Assembly (NCBI GenBank): GCA_905182885.1
Contig: CAJJCW010000001.1
Location: forward strand, 186,001-250,000
DNA length: 64,000 bases
Direction of reading: 5' to 3'
Source of the DNA: SAR86 cluster bacterium SAR86B
GTDB taxonomy: Bacteria; Pseudomonadota; Gammaproteobacteria; Magnimaribacterales; D2472
The notes under the pieces were generated by a model, which worked only from the letters and a program-made list of their open reading frames with translations, had not been told where the DNA came from and ran no database searches. Positions 49,325 through 58,722 of the stretch are shown one piece after another (the stretch's first letter is position 1; each line of letters begins with the position of its first letter). Made by a program: the position numbers and the translations under genes.

Positions 49325-52003
49325 ATGTTAAATCTGTTTTCGAAAATTTTTAGCTCTAGTAACGATAGACTTATAAAAAAAATGATGCTGCATGTCAATG
49401 CTGCTAATAATCTAGAAGAAGATTTATCTCAAAAACCAGATAGCTATTTTAAAGATCTTAAGCAAGAGCTTAATAAAAAATATATTGAAAATAATAATGA
49501 TATATATAGCATTTTACCTTTAGCATTTGCAGCAGCAAGAGAGGCAAGTAAAAGAACCCTAGGGCTAAGACATTTCGACTCTCAAATGCTTGGCGGTATC
49601 TCACTAGCAGAGGGAAATATTGCAGAAATGAAAACAGGTGAAGGTAAAACATTAGTAGCCACCCTTCCTGCATATTTAAACTCAGCAATAGGCAATAAGG
49701 CTATTTTAGTTACTGTTAATGATTATTTAGCAAAAAGAGATGCCGAATGGATGAGGCCTGTATACGAGTTTCTTGGATTAACCGTCGGAGTAGTGGCATC
49801 AAACCAGGAACTTCAAGAAAAGATTGCTGCATATAGATGCGATATTATTTATGCAACTAATAATGAACTAGGCTTTGATTACCTTAGAGATAATATGGCT
49901 CATTCTATTGAAGAAAGAGTTCAGTGTTCTTTGGACTTTGCTATTGTAGATGAGGTTGATTCTATATTAATAGATGAGGCTCGAACTCCTTTAATTATTT
50001 CTGGTCCTTCCTCTGAAAGTTCAGAAATGTATAAACAAATCAAAAAATTTATACCTAAATTAACCCTCCAAGAAAGAGAGCCAACTGATGAAGACCCGCT
50101 CGAAGAAAATGAAAGAGGTCATTATTTAATTGATGAAAAAAATAGAAGTGTTGAGTTAACTGACGATGGGTATATTCTTGTAGAAGAATTGCTTGAAGAT
50201 GCAGGAATCATTGGTGGATCTGATGGTTTATATGCAGTGTCAAACTTAAAGATAATGAAATTTGTTCAAGCAACTCTTAGAGCTAGTTTCTTATTTAAGA
50301 AGAATGTTCACTATCTTGTAAGAGATAACGAGGTTCTTTTAATTGATGAGCACACAGGAAGAACAATGCCTGGAAGAAGAATGAGTGAAGGAGTTCATCA
50401 AGCGCTAGAATGCAAAGAGAATGTTTCAATTCAAAGAGAATCTCAAACACTTGCTTCAACAACTTTTCAAAACTTTTTTAGGCTTTTCTCAAATCTGTCA
50501 GGTATGACAGGAACTGCAGATACTGAAGCTTTAGAATTTAATCAAATTTATGGATTGAGCGTAATTATTATTCCTACAAATGTAGCTATGGCCAGACACG
50601 ACCATAATGATCTGGTCTTCCTGACAACTGATGCCAAATATAATGCACTTGTAGATGAAATTATCATACTTAGAGAAAAATCAGCACCTATTTTAGTTGG
50701 CACAGTATCAGTGGAATCCTCTGAGGAAGTTTCAGAATATCTTAAAGGTAAAAAAATACCTCATCAAATATTAAATGCGAAACATCATGAAAAAGAAGCT
50801 GAAATTATTGCTAATGCCGGAAAGCCTGGAATGGTTACCATAGCAACAAATATGGCTGGAAGGGGAACAGATATTGTCTTAGGTGGTAAAAAAGAGGATC
50901 AGTCAGATGCTGACTGGAAGGAAGGTAACAGAAGGGTATTAGATGCCGGTGGGTTACATATATTAGGCACCGAAAGACATGAGTCAAGAAGGATAGATAA
51001 TCAATTAAGAGGAAGATCTGGGCGTCAAGGAGATCCTGGGTATTCAAGGTTCTTTCTATCGCTAGAAGATGATTTATTAAGGTTGTTTATTTCAGATAGC
51101 CGAAGAGCTCTTTTTGATAAAATCGGTATGGGAGAGGATCATATAGAGCATAAGATGCTATCAAAAGGTATTGAGAATGCTCAAAGAAGAATTGAAAGTA
51201 GAAACTTTGATGCTAGAAAAAGTCTTCTTGAATATGATGATGTATCAAACGATCAAAGACAGGCTATTTACTCATTAAGAAATCAATTACTTGAAGAGTC
51301 AGATATTAGTCAGTCCATTGCTAACTTGATAGAAGAGCAATTTCAAAATATATCTAGTAACTATATCCCTCTTGAGTCAATTGAGTCCCAATGGAAGGCT
51401 ATGGACTTAGAGGATTACCTTAAAGAGACATATAAAATTGAATTAGATATAGCTGATCAAGTTATTAATGACAAAAAATTATTGCCAGACACCATCGCTT
51501 TAAAAGTAATTGAATGTGCTGAAAGCGAGTATAAGAAAAAATATGAATTATTGGGTAAAAATAGATTACTGCTAGAAAAACAGGTAATGCTTCAAGTCCT
51601 AGATGTTCATTGGAAAGAGCATTTAGCAGAGATAGACCATTTAAGAAATAGTGTTGGACTTAGGGCTTATGCACAAAAAAATCCTAAAAATGAATTCAAA
51701 AGAGAGGCATATTCAATGTTTGAATCGATGCTTAAGGAAATAGATAGCGAAACTATTAGAATTCTTTTTTCATTACAAATATCTTCAGATGAGGATATGG
51801 CATCCTTAAATCCTGATCGCAGTGAATCTGAGCTAGTTATGAACAAGGAAGACATACCTTCTGGAATGAATACAGATAATAAGCAAACCAATAACCAGCC
51901 AAGTCCACCGCAAACCATAGTTAGAGAGACTCCAAAACTTGGAAGGAATGAAATGTGTTTGTGTGGTTCTGGTAAAAAATTTAAACACTGCCATGGAAAA
52001 TAA
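49325..52003 (+). CDS. secA: preprotein translocase ATPase SecA
   Basis: This 892-residue motor drives preproteins through SecYEG. It has Walker [18 protein letters not shown], the DEAD-like [31 protein letters not shown] and [12 protein letters not shown]. The C-terminal zinc-binding tail [18 protein letters not shown] binds SecB or ribosomes. Its channel partners secY and secE are in the ribosomal block. The 3' end overlaps folA by 11 bases. Confidence 0.98.
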   Translation: MLNLFSKIFSSSNDRLIKKMMLHVNAANNLEEDLSQKPDSYFKDLKQELNKKYIENNNDIYSILPLAFAAAREASKRTLGLRHFDSQMLGGISLAEGNIAEMKTGEGKTLVATLPAYLNSAIGNKAILVTVNDYLAKRDAEWMRPVYEFLGLTVGVVASNQELQEKIAAYRCDIIYATNNELGFDYLRDNMAHSIEERVQCSLDFAIVDEVDSILIDEARTPLIISGPSSESSEMYKQIKKFIPKLTLQEREPTDEDPLEENERGHYLIDEKNRSVELTDDGYILVEELLEDAGIIGGSDGLYAVSNLKIMKFVQATLRASFLFKKNVHYLVRDNEVLLIDEHTGRTMPGRRMSEGVHQALECKENVSIQRESQTLASTTFQNFFRLFSNLSGMTGTADTEALEFNQIYGLSVIIIPTNVAMARHDHNDLVFLTTDAKYNALVDEIIILREKSAPILVGTVSVESSEEVSEYLKGKKIPHQILNAKHHEKEAEIIANAGKPGMVTIATNMAGRGTDIVLGGKKEDQSDADWKEGNRRVLDAGGLHILGTERHESRRIDNQLRGRSGRQGDPGYSRFFLSLEDDLLRLFISDSRRALFDKIGMGEDHIEHKMLSKGIENAQRRIESRNFDARKSLLEYDDVSNDQRQAIYSLRNQLLEESDISQSIANLIEEQFQNISSNYIPLESIESQWKAMDLEDYLKETYKIELDIADQVINDKKLLPDTIALKVIECAESEYKKKYELLGKNRLLLEKQVMLQVLDVHWKEHLAEIDHLRNSVGLRAYAQKNPKNEFKREAYSMFESMLKEIDSETIRILFSLQISSDEDMASLNPDRSESELVMNKEDIPSGMNTDNKQTNNQPSPPQTIVRETPKLGRNEMCLCGSGKKFKHCHGK

Positions 52004-52511
52004 AGATAAAGTCATTTCGCATCTGGTAGCTATATCAAATAACAACGTTATAGGTGTCGACAATAATCTTCCATGGAATCTAAAAGGTGACTTAGCTCAT
52101 TTTAAAGAATACACCCTAAATAAAAGCATTATTATGGGAAGAAAAACATATGAGTCTATTGGTCGCCCCCTCCCTAATAGAAACAATGTGATCATCTCAA
52201 GAACTCTGAAAGATATTCCTGGAGCTTATGTATATTCAGACCTTGAAAGCGCTATTAGCTTTGTTGAAGATAAGAATAGAGAAGACGGCATTGATAATGA
52301 AATTGTAATAATTGGTGGAGGATATCTATTTAGAGAGACTATAGAATCCTTTAATAAGCTTGTCTTAACGAGAGTTGACTGTGAAATTGAAGGAGATATC
52401 TATTATCCAGATATTGATCTAACTAGCTGGGAGCTTGTCTGCTCTAGCTCCTTTAAGAAGGATGCTGACAATAACTATGACTACAAAATAGAAGAATATA
52501 AGAAACTATGA
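51993..52511 (+). CDS. folA: dihydrofolate reductase
   Basis: The 172-residue DHFR has [20 protein letters not shown] near the N terminus, [20 protein letters not shown] and the [15 protein letters not shown] loop. It regenerates tetrahydrofolate and is the trimethoprim target. The start is ATG 51993: an upstream in-frame ATG at 51939 would add 18 residues that merely reread the secA tail in another frame and have no counterpart in DHFRs. It ends in a 6-base tail-to-tail overlap with the TPR gene. Confidence 0.95.
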   Translation: MENKDKVISHLVAISNNNVIGVDNNLPWNLKGDLAHFKEYTLNKSIIMGRKTYESIGRPLPNRNNVIISRTLKDIPGAYVYSDLESAISFVEDKNREDGIDNEIVIIGGGYLFRETIESFNKLVLTRVDCEIEGDIYYPDIDLTSWELVCSSSFKKDADNNYDYKIEEYKKL

Positions 52512-53930
52512 GCCTTGAGTCTGAATATACTCTCTTCTTAAAGCTATATTTTTAACTCTAACCTCTTCATTTTCTGTATATTTAATCCAGTTATTTGCCT
52601 GACTTTTAATAGTTTTAGTTTTATCTCTGGCGGCTATTCTAAATTGCTTTTTAGCTTCATCAAATTTCTGAAGTTCGAAATAGACTTGCCCTAGAGTTAA
52701 ATGAACCTGTGATATTTTCTTAATATCTCCTTTCTTTAAACCTTTTTTAATTGCAACAACTGCTAAATCAAGCTTATCTTCAAATAAATATAAGTTGCCC
52801 AATAAAACATAAGCTTTTCCATCTTTAGATAATTTGGAGGCTTTCTCTAATACTGGTATAGCCTTATCAATCTCTTGGGCCATTCTCCAAGAGTCAGCAA
52901 GGAGTTTTAGGTTTTTATAGCTTTCCTTAATAACAGGAACTATTTTTTCTTCTTTTGTTTTTTCATCAACTATGGTGATCATTTTATTCTGCCCAGAAAC
53001 TAGAACGTTGGCAGCCCAAAAAGGATTTTCATTTAGTAATAATAATTGTGCTAAAGCTAAATATTCTGATTCTTTGTCAAGAAAGTCTTTTGCGTGAGCT
53101 GCTTTAAGAGTGATCATATAATCTCTCTCTCTATTTAGCTGACCGTATGTTCCTCCTAGCTGAATAAAGTATAATTTTTTGGGGTATAAATTGACTAATA
53201 TTTCGTATATATCGGCCTGAAGAAGCAAGGATCTCTTCTCCCCTATTTCATTTTTTAGCTCATTAATACAAGCTGCCATAATTACATACCAATTTTCTTT
53301 AGGCTTATAGCCTTCTTCTTCTGCCATGGAAATAGCAGTCTCCATGGATGATTTAGACTTTTTAAAATCTCCAAGCTGAAAATAAGCCTGTCCTAGTAAT
53401 GACCATGATTGAGCAGTAACTGTCTCTACCTCTTCCATCCATTGAAGAATTAACCTAACGCCTTCTTTATAATTTTCTTGAACTAGATTTAATTGAGCCA
53501 ATGTTAAAAGAGCAGAAACTCTTAGTGGTATTGTAACCTCAGGTTCATTAATAAGATTTTCGTAAGATTGCATTGCCAAGGCATATTTGCCGTCTGAGAA
53601 ATAAACATATCCCCATGAATTCCACATTACAGATCGATCATAACTTTTTAAATTTGCAGAATCATTCTTCAGTTCAGTTAAAATTTCTAATACCGTCTCC
53701 ATGTCTGGAGCTGGCTCTCCTTTCTCATCGACCTCTTCTAAAGCATCATAAACCTTTATCATTTTCTTAGAAACCTTAGGACTTAGCGCTCTAGATTTTT
53801 TATACTTAATTGGTTTTTTTGTTTTATTGTCTGATGACTGAGCTTCTACAAAATTAGAGGTATATGTAAAAGAAAAAGTTAAAATGGCAAATAAATATAA
53901 GAATGAAGATTTATTTAAAAAATTTTTCAT
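52506..53930 (-). CDS. exported TPR-repeat protein of the TonB2-type operon
   Basis: The 474-residue protein has a signal peptide (MKNFLNKSSFLYLFAILTFS...VEA) followed by a helical solenoid of TPR-like units such as WSLLGQAYFQLGDFKKSKSS, AYVLLGNLYLFEDKLDLAVV and VHLTLGQVYFELQKFDEAKK. It is the last gene of the DUF3450/ExbB/ExbD/TonB operon, starting where tonB ends. TPR proteins at this position are typical of Vibrio/Shewanella TonB2 clusters and probably help TonB reach selected receptors from the periplasm. Confidence 0.85.
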   Translation of the reverse strand: MKNFLNKSSFLYLFAILTFSFTYTSNFVEAQSSDNKTKKPIKYKKSRALSPKVSKKMIKVYDALEEVDEKGEPAPDMETVLEILTELKNDSANLKSYDRSVMWNSWGYVYFSDGKYALAMQSYENLINEPEVTIPLRVSALLTLAQLNLVQENYKEGVRLILQWMEEVETVTAQSWSLLGQAYFQLGDFKKSKSSMETAISMAEEEGYKPKENWYVIMAACINELKNEIGEKRSLLLQADIYEILVNLYPKKLYFIQLGGTYGQLNRERDYMITLKAAHAKDFLDKESEYLALAQLLLLNENPFWAANVLVSGQNKMITIVDEKTKEEKIVPVIKESYKNLKLLADSWRMAQEIDKAIPVLEKASKLSKDGKAYVLLGNLYLFEDKLDLAVVAIKKGLKKGDIKKISQVHLTLGQVYFELQKFDEAKKQFRIAARDKTKTIKSQANNWIKYTENEEVRVKNIALRREYIQTQGS

Positions 53931-54625
53931 TAGTCTTGCTCCATTATAAATGTAAATCTGTGAAGAACTCCCTCGACTGGAGTTGGTTTGCCATCAACAA
54001 TTTTAGGCTTGTACTTTAATTTCTGAGCAGCTCTAGTTGATGCACTATTAAATATAGTACATGGTCTAAACTCAGTCTCTGGATTGGTAGGATCTCCACA
54101 ATATCCTTCTAGAGGCTTTGCATCCTCTACAGTTCCAGATGCAGTAATAGTCATAGTAACAATAGCATACCCTTGAGTTCCTCTTTCTTGAGCTCTTCTT
54201 GGGTAAATTGGTTGAACTTTAAATAAAGGGATGTATTCCCCATCTCTAAAAAAGTTTCCTCCAGCTTTAAAATTAGCCTTCGGCTTAGCAATTGATACGT
54301 CAAGACCTGTCAGTGGTTGAAGATCAAGCTCTGGCTGAGCAATATCTTCTGGTTGCTCCTCAGGCTGCTCGGGCTTATCTACTTCAGCCATAAAAGTATC
54401 TATTTGCCTTTCAGGCATAACAACATCAGTAAGCTTTACAGATTTATCTTCCTTCATACCGCTATCTCCAAGCGAGATAAGGACTACCATTACAAAAAAT
54501 AATGCAGTAGTAATAATGACTGAAAGGCCTATACCTGCAGCATATTTATTAGCATTGAATGCCCTATTATATAAATCCTGTACAGGTTTAAATATAGAAC
54601 CAATTGTTGAAATGATTTGATTCAT
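53930..54625 (-). CDS. tonB: energy transducer TonB (TonB2 type)
   Basis: The 231-residue protein has one N-terminal transmembrane helix (IGLSVIITTALFFVMVVLIS). A short Pro/Glu linker (DKPEQPEEQPEDIAQPELDL) follows, much shorter than that of E. coli TonB, and then a C-terminal TonB domain with PIYPRRAQERGTQGYAIVTM. It transmits proton-motive force from ExbB/ExbD to outer-membrane receptors, two of which are encoded at 40718-46062. The short linker is typical of TonB2 proteins. Confidence 0.93.
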   Translation of the reverse strand: MNQIISTIGSIFKPVQDLYNRAFNANKYAAGIGLSVIITTALFFVMVVLISLGDSGMKEDKSVKLTDVVMPERQIDTFMAEVDKPEQPEEQPEDIAQPELDLQPLTGLDVSIAKPKANFKAGGNFFRDGEYIPLFKVQPIYPRRAQERGTQGYAIVTMTITASGTVEDAKPLEGYCGDPTNPETEFRPCTIFNSASTRAAQKLKYKPKIVDGKPTPVEGVLHRFTFIMEQD

Positions 54626-54631
54626 ATAATG

Positions 54632-55042
54632 TTATTTTGGTTCAGAGGCTAGAGATATTGCATTCACTCCCGCTTCACGAGCCCCGTCCATGACTTTAAT
54701 AATGGTATCTGCCATAGCTTTTTCATCTGCTTGAATTACCACCGAACCCTTTGGGTTATCTGCTAGTAATTTAACCACGTTAGCTTTAACCTGACGAACA
54801 TCTATTCTTCTTCCATCCATCCAAACTTCACCTGTTGGACCTACAGCAATTAAGATCGCTGCATTTTCTTGTGTCTCAGCAGTATCAGAGTCTGGTCTAT
54901 TAATTTCTAAACCTGGTTCTTTAATAAAATTAGCAGTAACAATAAAGAAAATAAGCATAATAAAAACAACATCCAGCATTGGTGTTAGATTGATTTCATC
55001 GCTTTCTTCCTGAACTGCACTTGTTATAGCATTTCTTCTCAT
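54632..55042 (-). CDS. exbD: biopolymer transport protein ExbD
   Basis: The 136-residue protein has a short cytoplasmic N terminus, one transmembrane helix with the proton-carrying Asp (NLTPMLDVVFIMLIFFIVTA), and a periplasmic domain with VVIQADEKAMADTIIKVMD. It forms the TonB motor with ExbB. It lies 6 bases before tonB. Confidence 0.95.
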   Translation of the reverse strand: MRRNAITSAVQEESDEINLTPMLDVVFIMLIFFIVTANFIKEPGLEINRPDSDTAETQENAAILIAVGPTGEVWMDGRRIDVRQVKANVVKLLADNPKGSVVIQADEKAMADTIIKVMDGAREAGVNAISLASEPK

Positions 55043-55052
55043 AAAAATTCCC

Positions 55053-55583
55053 CTAAATATCTCTTTTTATAATTTGATTAAGTTCCGTTTCGTGTCTTTT
55101 ACTGGTACTTGTTAAGTATATGGTTGCAAATGAGCCTGATAGCGCAGCGACCATACCGGCCATGGTTGGGAGAGTTGCCTTTGAGACACCTCCAGCCATT
55201 GCCCTTGCGTCTCCGCCTCCGTTAAATGCCATTACCTGAAAAACTTCTATCATTCCCGTCACTGTGCCAAGAAGGCCTAGCAATGGAGCTAATACAACAC
55301 ATGTTTGTATAATACTTAAATTCTTATTAATCTCTGACTTAGCTTGAGAAATCATTTTCTCTCTAATTTGAAGAGCATGCCAAGATTTTTTATCCGAACG
55401 CTCTTTCCATTGTTTTGCTAGGGTGCCTACATATTGGTTGTAAGCATGAGATAGGTACCATATTCTTTCGAAAATCATACCCCACATAAAGAAAACAAGT
55501 ATTGCAATTAACCAAAGCACGCTTCCGCCTTGCTCCATAAAGTCTCTTATGGATGAAAATGCTTCAGATATTGCAAATAGCAT
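55053..55583 (-). CDS. exbB: biopolymer transport protein ExbB
   Basis: The 176-residue MotA/TolQ/ExbB-family protein has three transmembrane segments and the conserved APLLGLLGTVTGMIEVFQVM and VSKATLPTMAGMVAALSGSF. It forms the pentameric stator around ExbD. It is the short ExbB2-like member and lies after a long paralogue encoded at 55592-56986. Confidence 0.95.
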   Translation of the reverse strand: MLFAISEAFSSIRDFMEQGGSVLWLIAILVFFMWGMIFERIWYLSHAYNQYVGTLAKQWKERSDKKSWHALQIREKMISQAKSEINKNLSIIQTCVVLAPLLGLLGTVTGMIEVFQVMAFNGGGDARAMAGGVSKATLPTMAGMVAALSGSFATIYLTSTSKRHETELNQIIKRDI

Positions 55584-55591
55584 ATTAATAC

Positions 55592-56986
55592 TTATTTAGT
55601 TTCTGCTCTCTCAGCCAGAATACCTGTACTTTGCTCTTCAAGAATACTGATTATTCCCCTTGCAGAAGACTGTGTGAAGGAGTGAAGTAAGCTTGTCGGA
55701 ATAGCAACTAGAAGTCCTAACACTGTAGTGACAAGTGCTTGAGATATACCACCAGCCATCAACTTAGGATCACCCGTTCCATACAATGTAATCATTTGGA
55801 AGGTGACAATCATACCGGTAACCGTTCCTAGTAGACCTGCTAAAGGAGCTATAACAGAGATAATCTTAATAAATCCAATACCCATATCGATTGCTGGCCT
55901 TTCTGCCATAATTGCCTCAGCAAGCTTTAGCTCAAGAGTGTCAATATCTTTATTGAAGTTATCTTGGCCTACTTTTAATACTCTGCCTAATGGATTTGAA
56001 GGATCTGCTGCCTTGTTAGTAGTTTGTTTTCTAACTGCAGTTCCAGTGATGTATAAACTATATAACTTCCAGAATGAGAATATAACAGCTACCAAACCTA
56101 CAGCAATAATTGCATAACCAACTTCTCTTCCTTGTTGAGCTCTTTCCATTAAAGATGGTGTTTGGATAAGGTTGGCGAGTAAACTTCCGCCAGTAGGACC
56201 AGTTGGATCAACTCCAAACCTTACCTGTTCTCCGACTTCTGCTTTTCCCACACCTTTTGCAGTCTTGGTAAATCTTCCTGCTGGCTGTCTTGGTAGAAAC
56301 GCGTACTGACCTTTCGAGGATGCATATTCTAGATACTTTCCATCACATACAGCGTTGAATAAACCAACTCTAGTTACGTTACATTCTGAGGTTTCACCAT
56401 CAACATCAATAACGTTAGTAGTAAAAGATACGACTTCGCCACTGGCTATCATTTCTCTTTGAAGCTCATACCAAAGACCTTCAATTTCTCTGATAGTTGG
56501 TAACTCAGTAGTTTCTGACATTTTTCCTGTGAGACTATTTAAGAATGCAACTCTATCTTGTCCATATTGAGCTCCAGTTAAAGATCCTGAGAACTGAACT
56601 GCGGCTTCACCTGCAGAACTTTGCAAATGACCAAAAAGCTCAACTAGTGATCCTAGTTCTTTCTTATAGGCTTCTTCCTTAACTCTTAAGATATCTTCAT
56701 TTTTTTTGTATTCTGTTTCTAACTTGTCAGCGATTTTCTCTTGACGAGCTAGTTCTCTTTTTTCAGCAGCTAAAATTGAAGCTTGTTTGTTCTTATTTGC
56801 TGTAAAAGCATCTTCTCTTTGCGTGTTTGCTGCCTGTTCTTTAGTTTTACCTTCTTTAACAAGAGCAAGCAAAGCCTCAACAGTAGATATTTCTACGACC
56901 TCTTCAGAGGCATCTTGAGCAGAAACAAAAGTGCTTAAGCCTAAAGAAAATGCTAATAAAAGTGGGAATATATATAAATTTCTCAT
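55592..56986 (-). CDS. long ExbB-family protein with periplasmic coiled coil (TtpC-like)
   Basis: The 464-residue protein has a signal peptide (MRNLYIFPLLLAFSLGLSTF...SAQ). A charged coiled coil follows at about residues 45-115, then a periplasmic domain containing two Cys. Its C-terminal MotA/TolQ/ExbB domain includes SVIAPLAGLLGTVTGMIVTF. This matches the TtpC proteins needed by TonB2 systems, thought to bridge the motor to the periplasm. It lies directly between the DUF3450 gene and exbB. Confidence 0.88.
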   Translation of the reverse strand: MRNLYIFPLLLAFSLGLSTFVSAQDASEEVVEISTVEALLALVKEGKTKEQAANTQREDAFTANKNKQASILAAEKRELARQEKIADKLETEYKKNEDILRVKEEAYKKELGSLVELFGHLQSSAGEAAVQFSGSLTGAQYGQDRVAFLNSLTGKMSETTELPTIREIEGLWYELQREMIASGEVVSFTTNVIDVDGETSECNVTRVGLFNAVCDGKYLEYASSKGQYAFLPRQPAGRFTKTAKGVGKAEVGEQVRFGVDPTGPTGGSLLANLIQTPSLMERAQQGREVGYAIIAVGLVAVIFSFWKLYSLYITGTAVRKQTTNKAADPSNPLGRVLKVGQDNFNKDIDTLELKLAEAIMAERPAIDMGIGFIKIISVIAPLAGLLGTVTGMIVTFQMITLYGTGDPKLMAGGISQALVTTVLGLLVAIPTSLLHSFTQSSARGIISILEEQSTGILAERAETK

Positions 56987-57732
56987 TACACTTCTCCTTT
57001 GATGACTGGCATCATTAGCATGTCAGTAGGAGCAAGCTTTTTAGCCATCCTTATGCCGTTTCTAATTGGTTTTCTGTAGCTTCCAGGAAGATCATCCCAA
57101 GTACCCGTTTCGTTATTCCATCTGCCACTTGATTGCTCATCTTTCGTTTGATAATACATACCGATTCTTCCAACAACTAATATATTTACAACCGTTCCAT
57201 CGGCAAGAGTATCCTCATACGTATCAATTTTTCTTCCGTATTCAGCCTCAATATTATAAGCCTCTAAAACCTGACGAACCTGCTCAGAAGCTGTTACCTT
57301 TGGTTTAGCTAATGAAGATCTAACTAGATCAACCCTTTCTTGTCTTTCTTCTTTTCTAAAAGGAGTATCTAAGCCTATAAATGTTTCTAAACTTTCAAGC
57401 ATTCTTTGGGCAAGAGGTGGTATTTGTCTTTGCATCACAACAACTTGAACAAGTTGCTCATCTAGCTTATCCATAAGATCTAGCTGTGCTTGGATTTGAA
57501 TTGTTTTTTGCTTGTTATATAAAATAAGTCCTTCTACCTGTTTTGCAACAGCCTTCCATTCATTTACTATTTTATCTGCTTTTCTTTCGGTAGCATCAAT
57601 ATTTACTTGTGACACTGCGGATAGCTTTTGATTTTCTCTTCCCACTTCTAAGACACTTTCCATGTCCTGAGCATTCATAAAATTAGCAACAGAAACCAGT
57701 ACAAATAAATGAACTAAATTAAACTTCGTCAT
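56986..57732 (-). CDS. DUF3450 periplasmic coiled-coil protein
   Basis: The 248-residue protein has a signal peptide (MTKFNLVHLFVLVSVANFMN...A), a long helical part at about residues 25-110 and the family phrase RQIPPLAQRMLESLETFIGL followed by DTPF. DUF3450 proteins head TonB2-type operons in marine gammaproteobacteria; their role is unknown but they may form part of the periplasmic bridge. It is the first gene of the leftward operon, and its stop overlaps the next start. Confidence 0.85.
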   Translation of the reverse strand: MTKFNLVHLFVLVSVANFMNAQDMESVLEVGRENQKLSAVSQVNIDATERKADKIVNEWKAVAKQVEGLILYNKQKTIQIQAQLDLMDKLDEQLVQVVVMQRQIPPLAQRMLESLETFIGLDTPFRKEERQERVDLVRSSLAKPKVTASEQVRQVLEAYNIEAEYGRKIDTYEDTLADGTVVNILVVGRIGMYYQTKDEQSSGRWNNETGTWDDLPGSYRKPIRNGIRMAKKLAPTDMLMMPVIKGEV

Positions 57733-57870
57733 AATAATCTCCCTATGTGAACGACATATTAACAGTCAAAAAACATAAATAAAACATTTTGTTAAAATAT
57801 TCTAGTTATTTAAAAAATGTTAATAGCTTTTAAATACACCTATCAGTATTAAGCCTATTAACTATATGTT

Positions 57871-58722
57871 CTATTTTAAGTTAAAAAATAATCTTGGAGT
57901 CGTGGATTTATATTTTATATATTCCTCATTATGACCCCATTTCTTCTCACCTCTTTCTTCAAGCATTCTCACACCACTTACATATACTAATAAAAGATAA
58001 GTGAATATTGGCGATATTAAAGTCAAGTACTGCCACCCACTCAAGGATGAAAAAGATATAACCGCAACTCCCAACCATAAAAGAATTTCTCCAAGATAAT
58101 TAGGATGCCTAGATTTAGCCCATAGACCAGTTGTTATAAAGCTATTTTTATTAGCTTCTATAGATCTAAATTTAGATTTTTGATTATCTGCAATAATTTC
58201 AATAGCAAAGCCAAATATAAATATTGCTACTCCTACATAAAAGAAAAGGTTAAGAATAATTCCACTTTCGGAGGAAATAGCTGTTAAGGCACACATTGAG
58301 CACAATGAAACCCAAAGACCTTGTAGTGTCCATGTCATAAAAAATCGTGATGCAGAAGGCTTGATAGTTCTGAACCTTTTGTCCTCTCCATCTTTTTTAA
58401 TTCTTAAAAATAAAAAAGTTCCAAGCCTTATAGCCCAGCTAGATATCAAAAGCACAATTACAATATTTCCGATATTTGTTAATGTTGATTCATTTGATGA
58501 GCTCATTAAGGTGAACCAAATTACAGTTAGGTAGGTAATACTTCCCATTAGGTCATAAAATTTTTCGGTTTGAAAAATATAAGCTGGGATAAAAGCTATC
58601 CATTGAATTGAGAAAGCAATAAAAACTGCTTGAAGGACCAAGGAACTTCCTGATGCATTCGCTATAGCAATAGCTACAACAAAAACAACAAATGAAATAA
58701 TAATATTGATTAATGATTTCAT
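57871..58722 (-). CDS. DUF1295 / steroid 5-alpha-reductase-like membrane protein
   Basis: The protein of about 283 residues has six to seven hydrophobic segments and the C-terminal motif WAKSRHPNYLGEILLWLG, the signature of DUF1295 and the related isoprenylcysteine methyltransferase/reductase membrane fold. Bacterial substrates are unknown. I choose the ATG at 58722, which overlaps the upstream peptidase stop as TAATG; the ATG at 58740 would add MWLGQL and overlap that gene by 18 bases. The shared position suggests coupled translation with the peptidase gene. Confidence 0.82.
   Translation of the reverse strand: MKSLINIIISFVVFVVAIAIANASGSSLVLQAVFIAFSIQWIAFIPAYIFQTEKFYDLMGSITYLTVIWFTLMSSSNESTLTNIGNIVIVLLISSWAIRLGTFLFLRIKKDGEDKRFRTIKPSASRFFMTWTLQGLWVSLCSMCALTAISSESGIILNLFFYVGVAIFIFGFAIEIIADNQKSKFRSIEANKNSFITTGLWAKSRHPNYLGEILLWLGVAVISFSSLSGWQYLTLISPIFTYLLLVYVSGVRMLEERGEKKWGHNEEYIKYKSTTPRLFFNLK

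Noticed and set aside
51939-51992. Longer folA start 18 codons upstream
   Set aside because: The added residues reread the secA zinc tail in another frame and do not belong to DHFR; the ATG at 51993 gives the normal N terminus.
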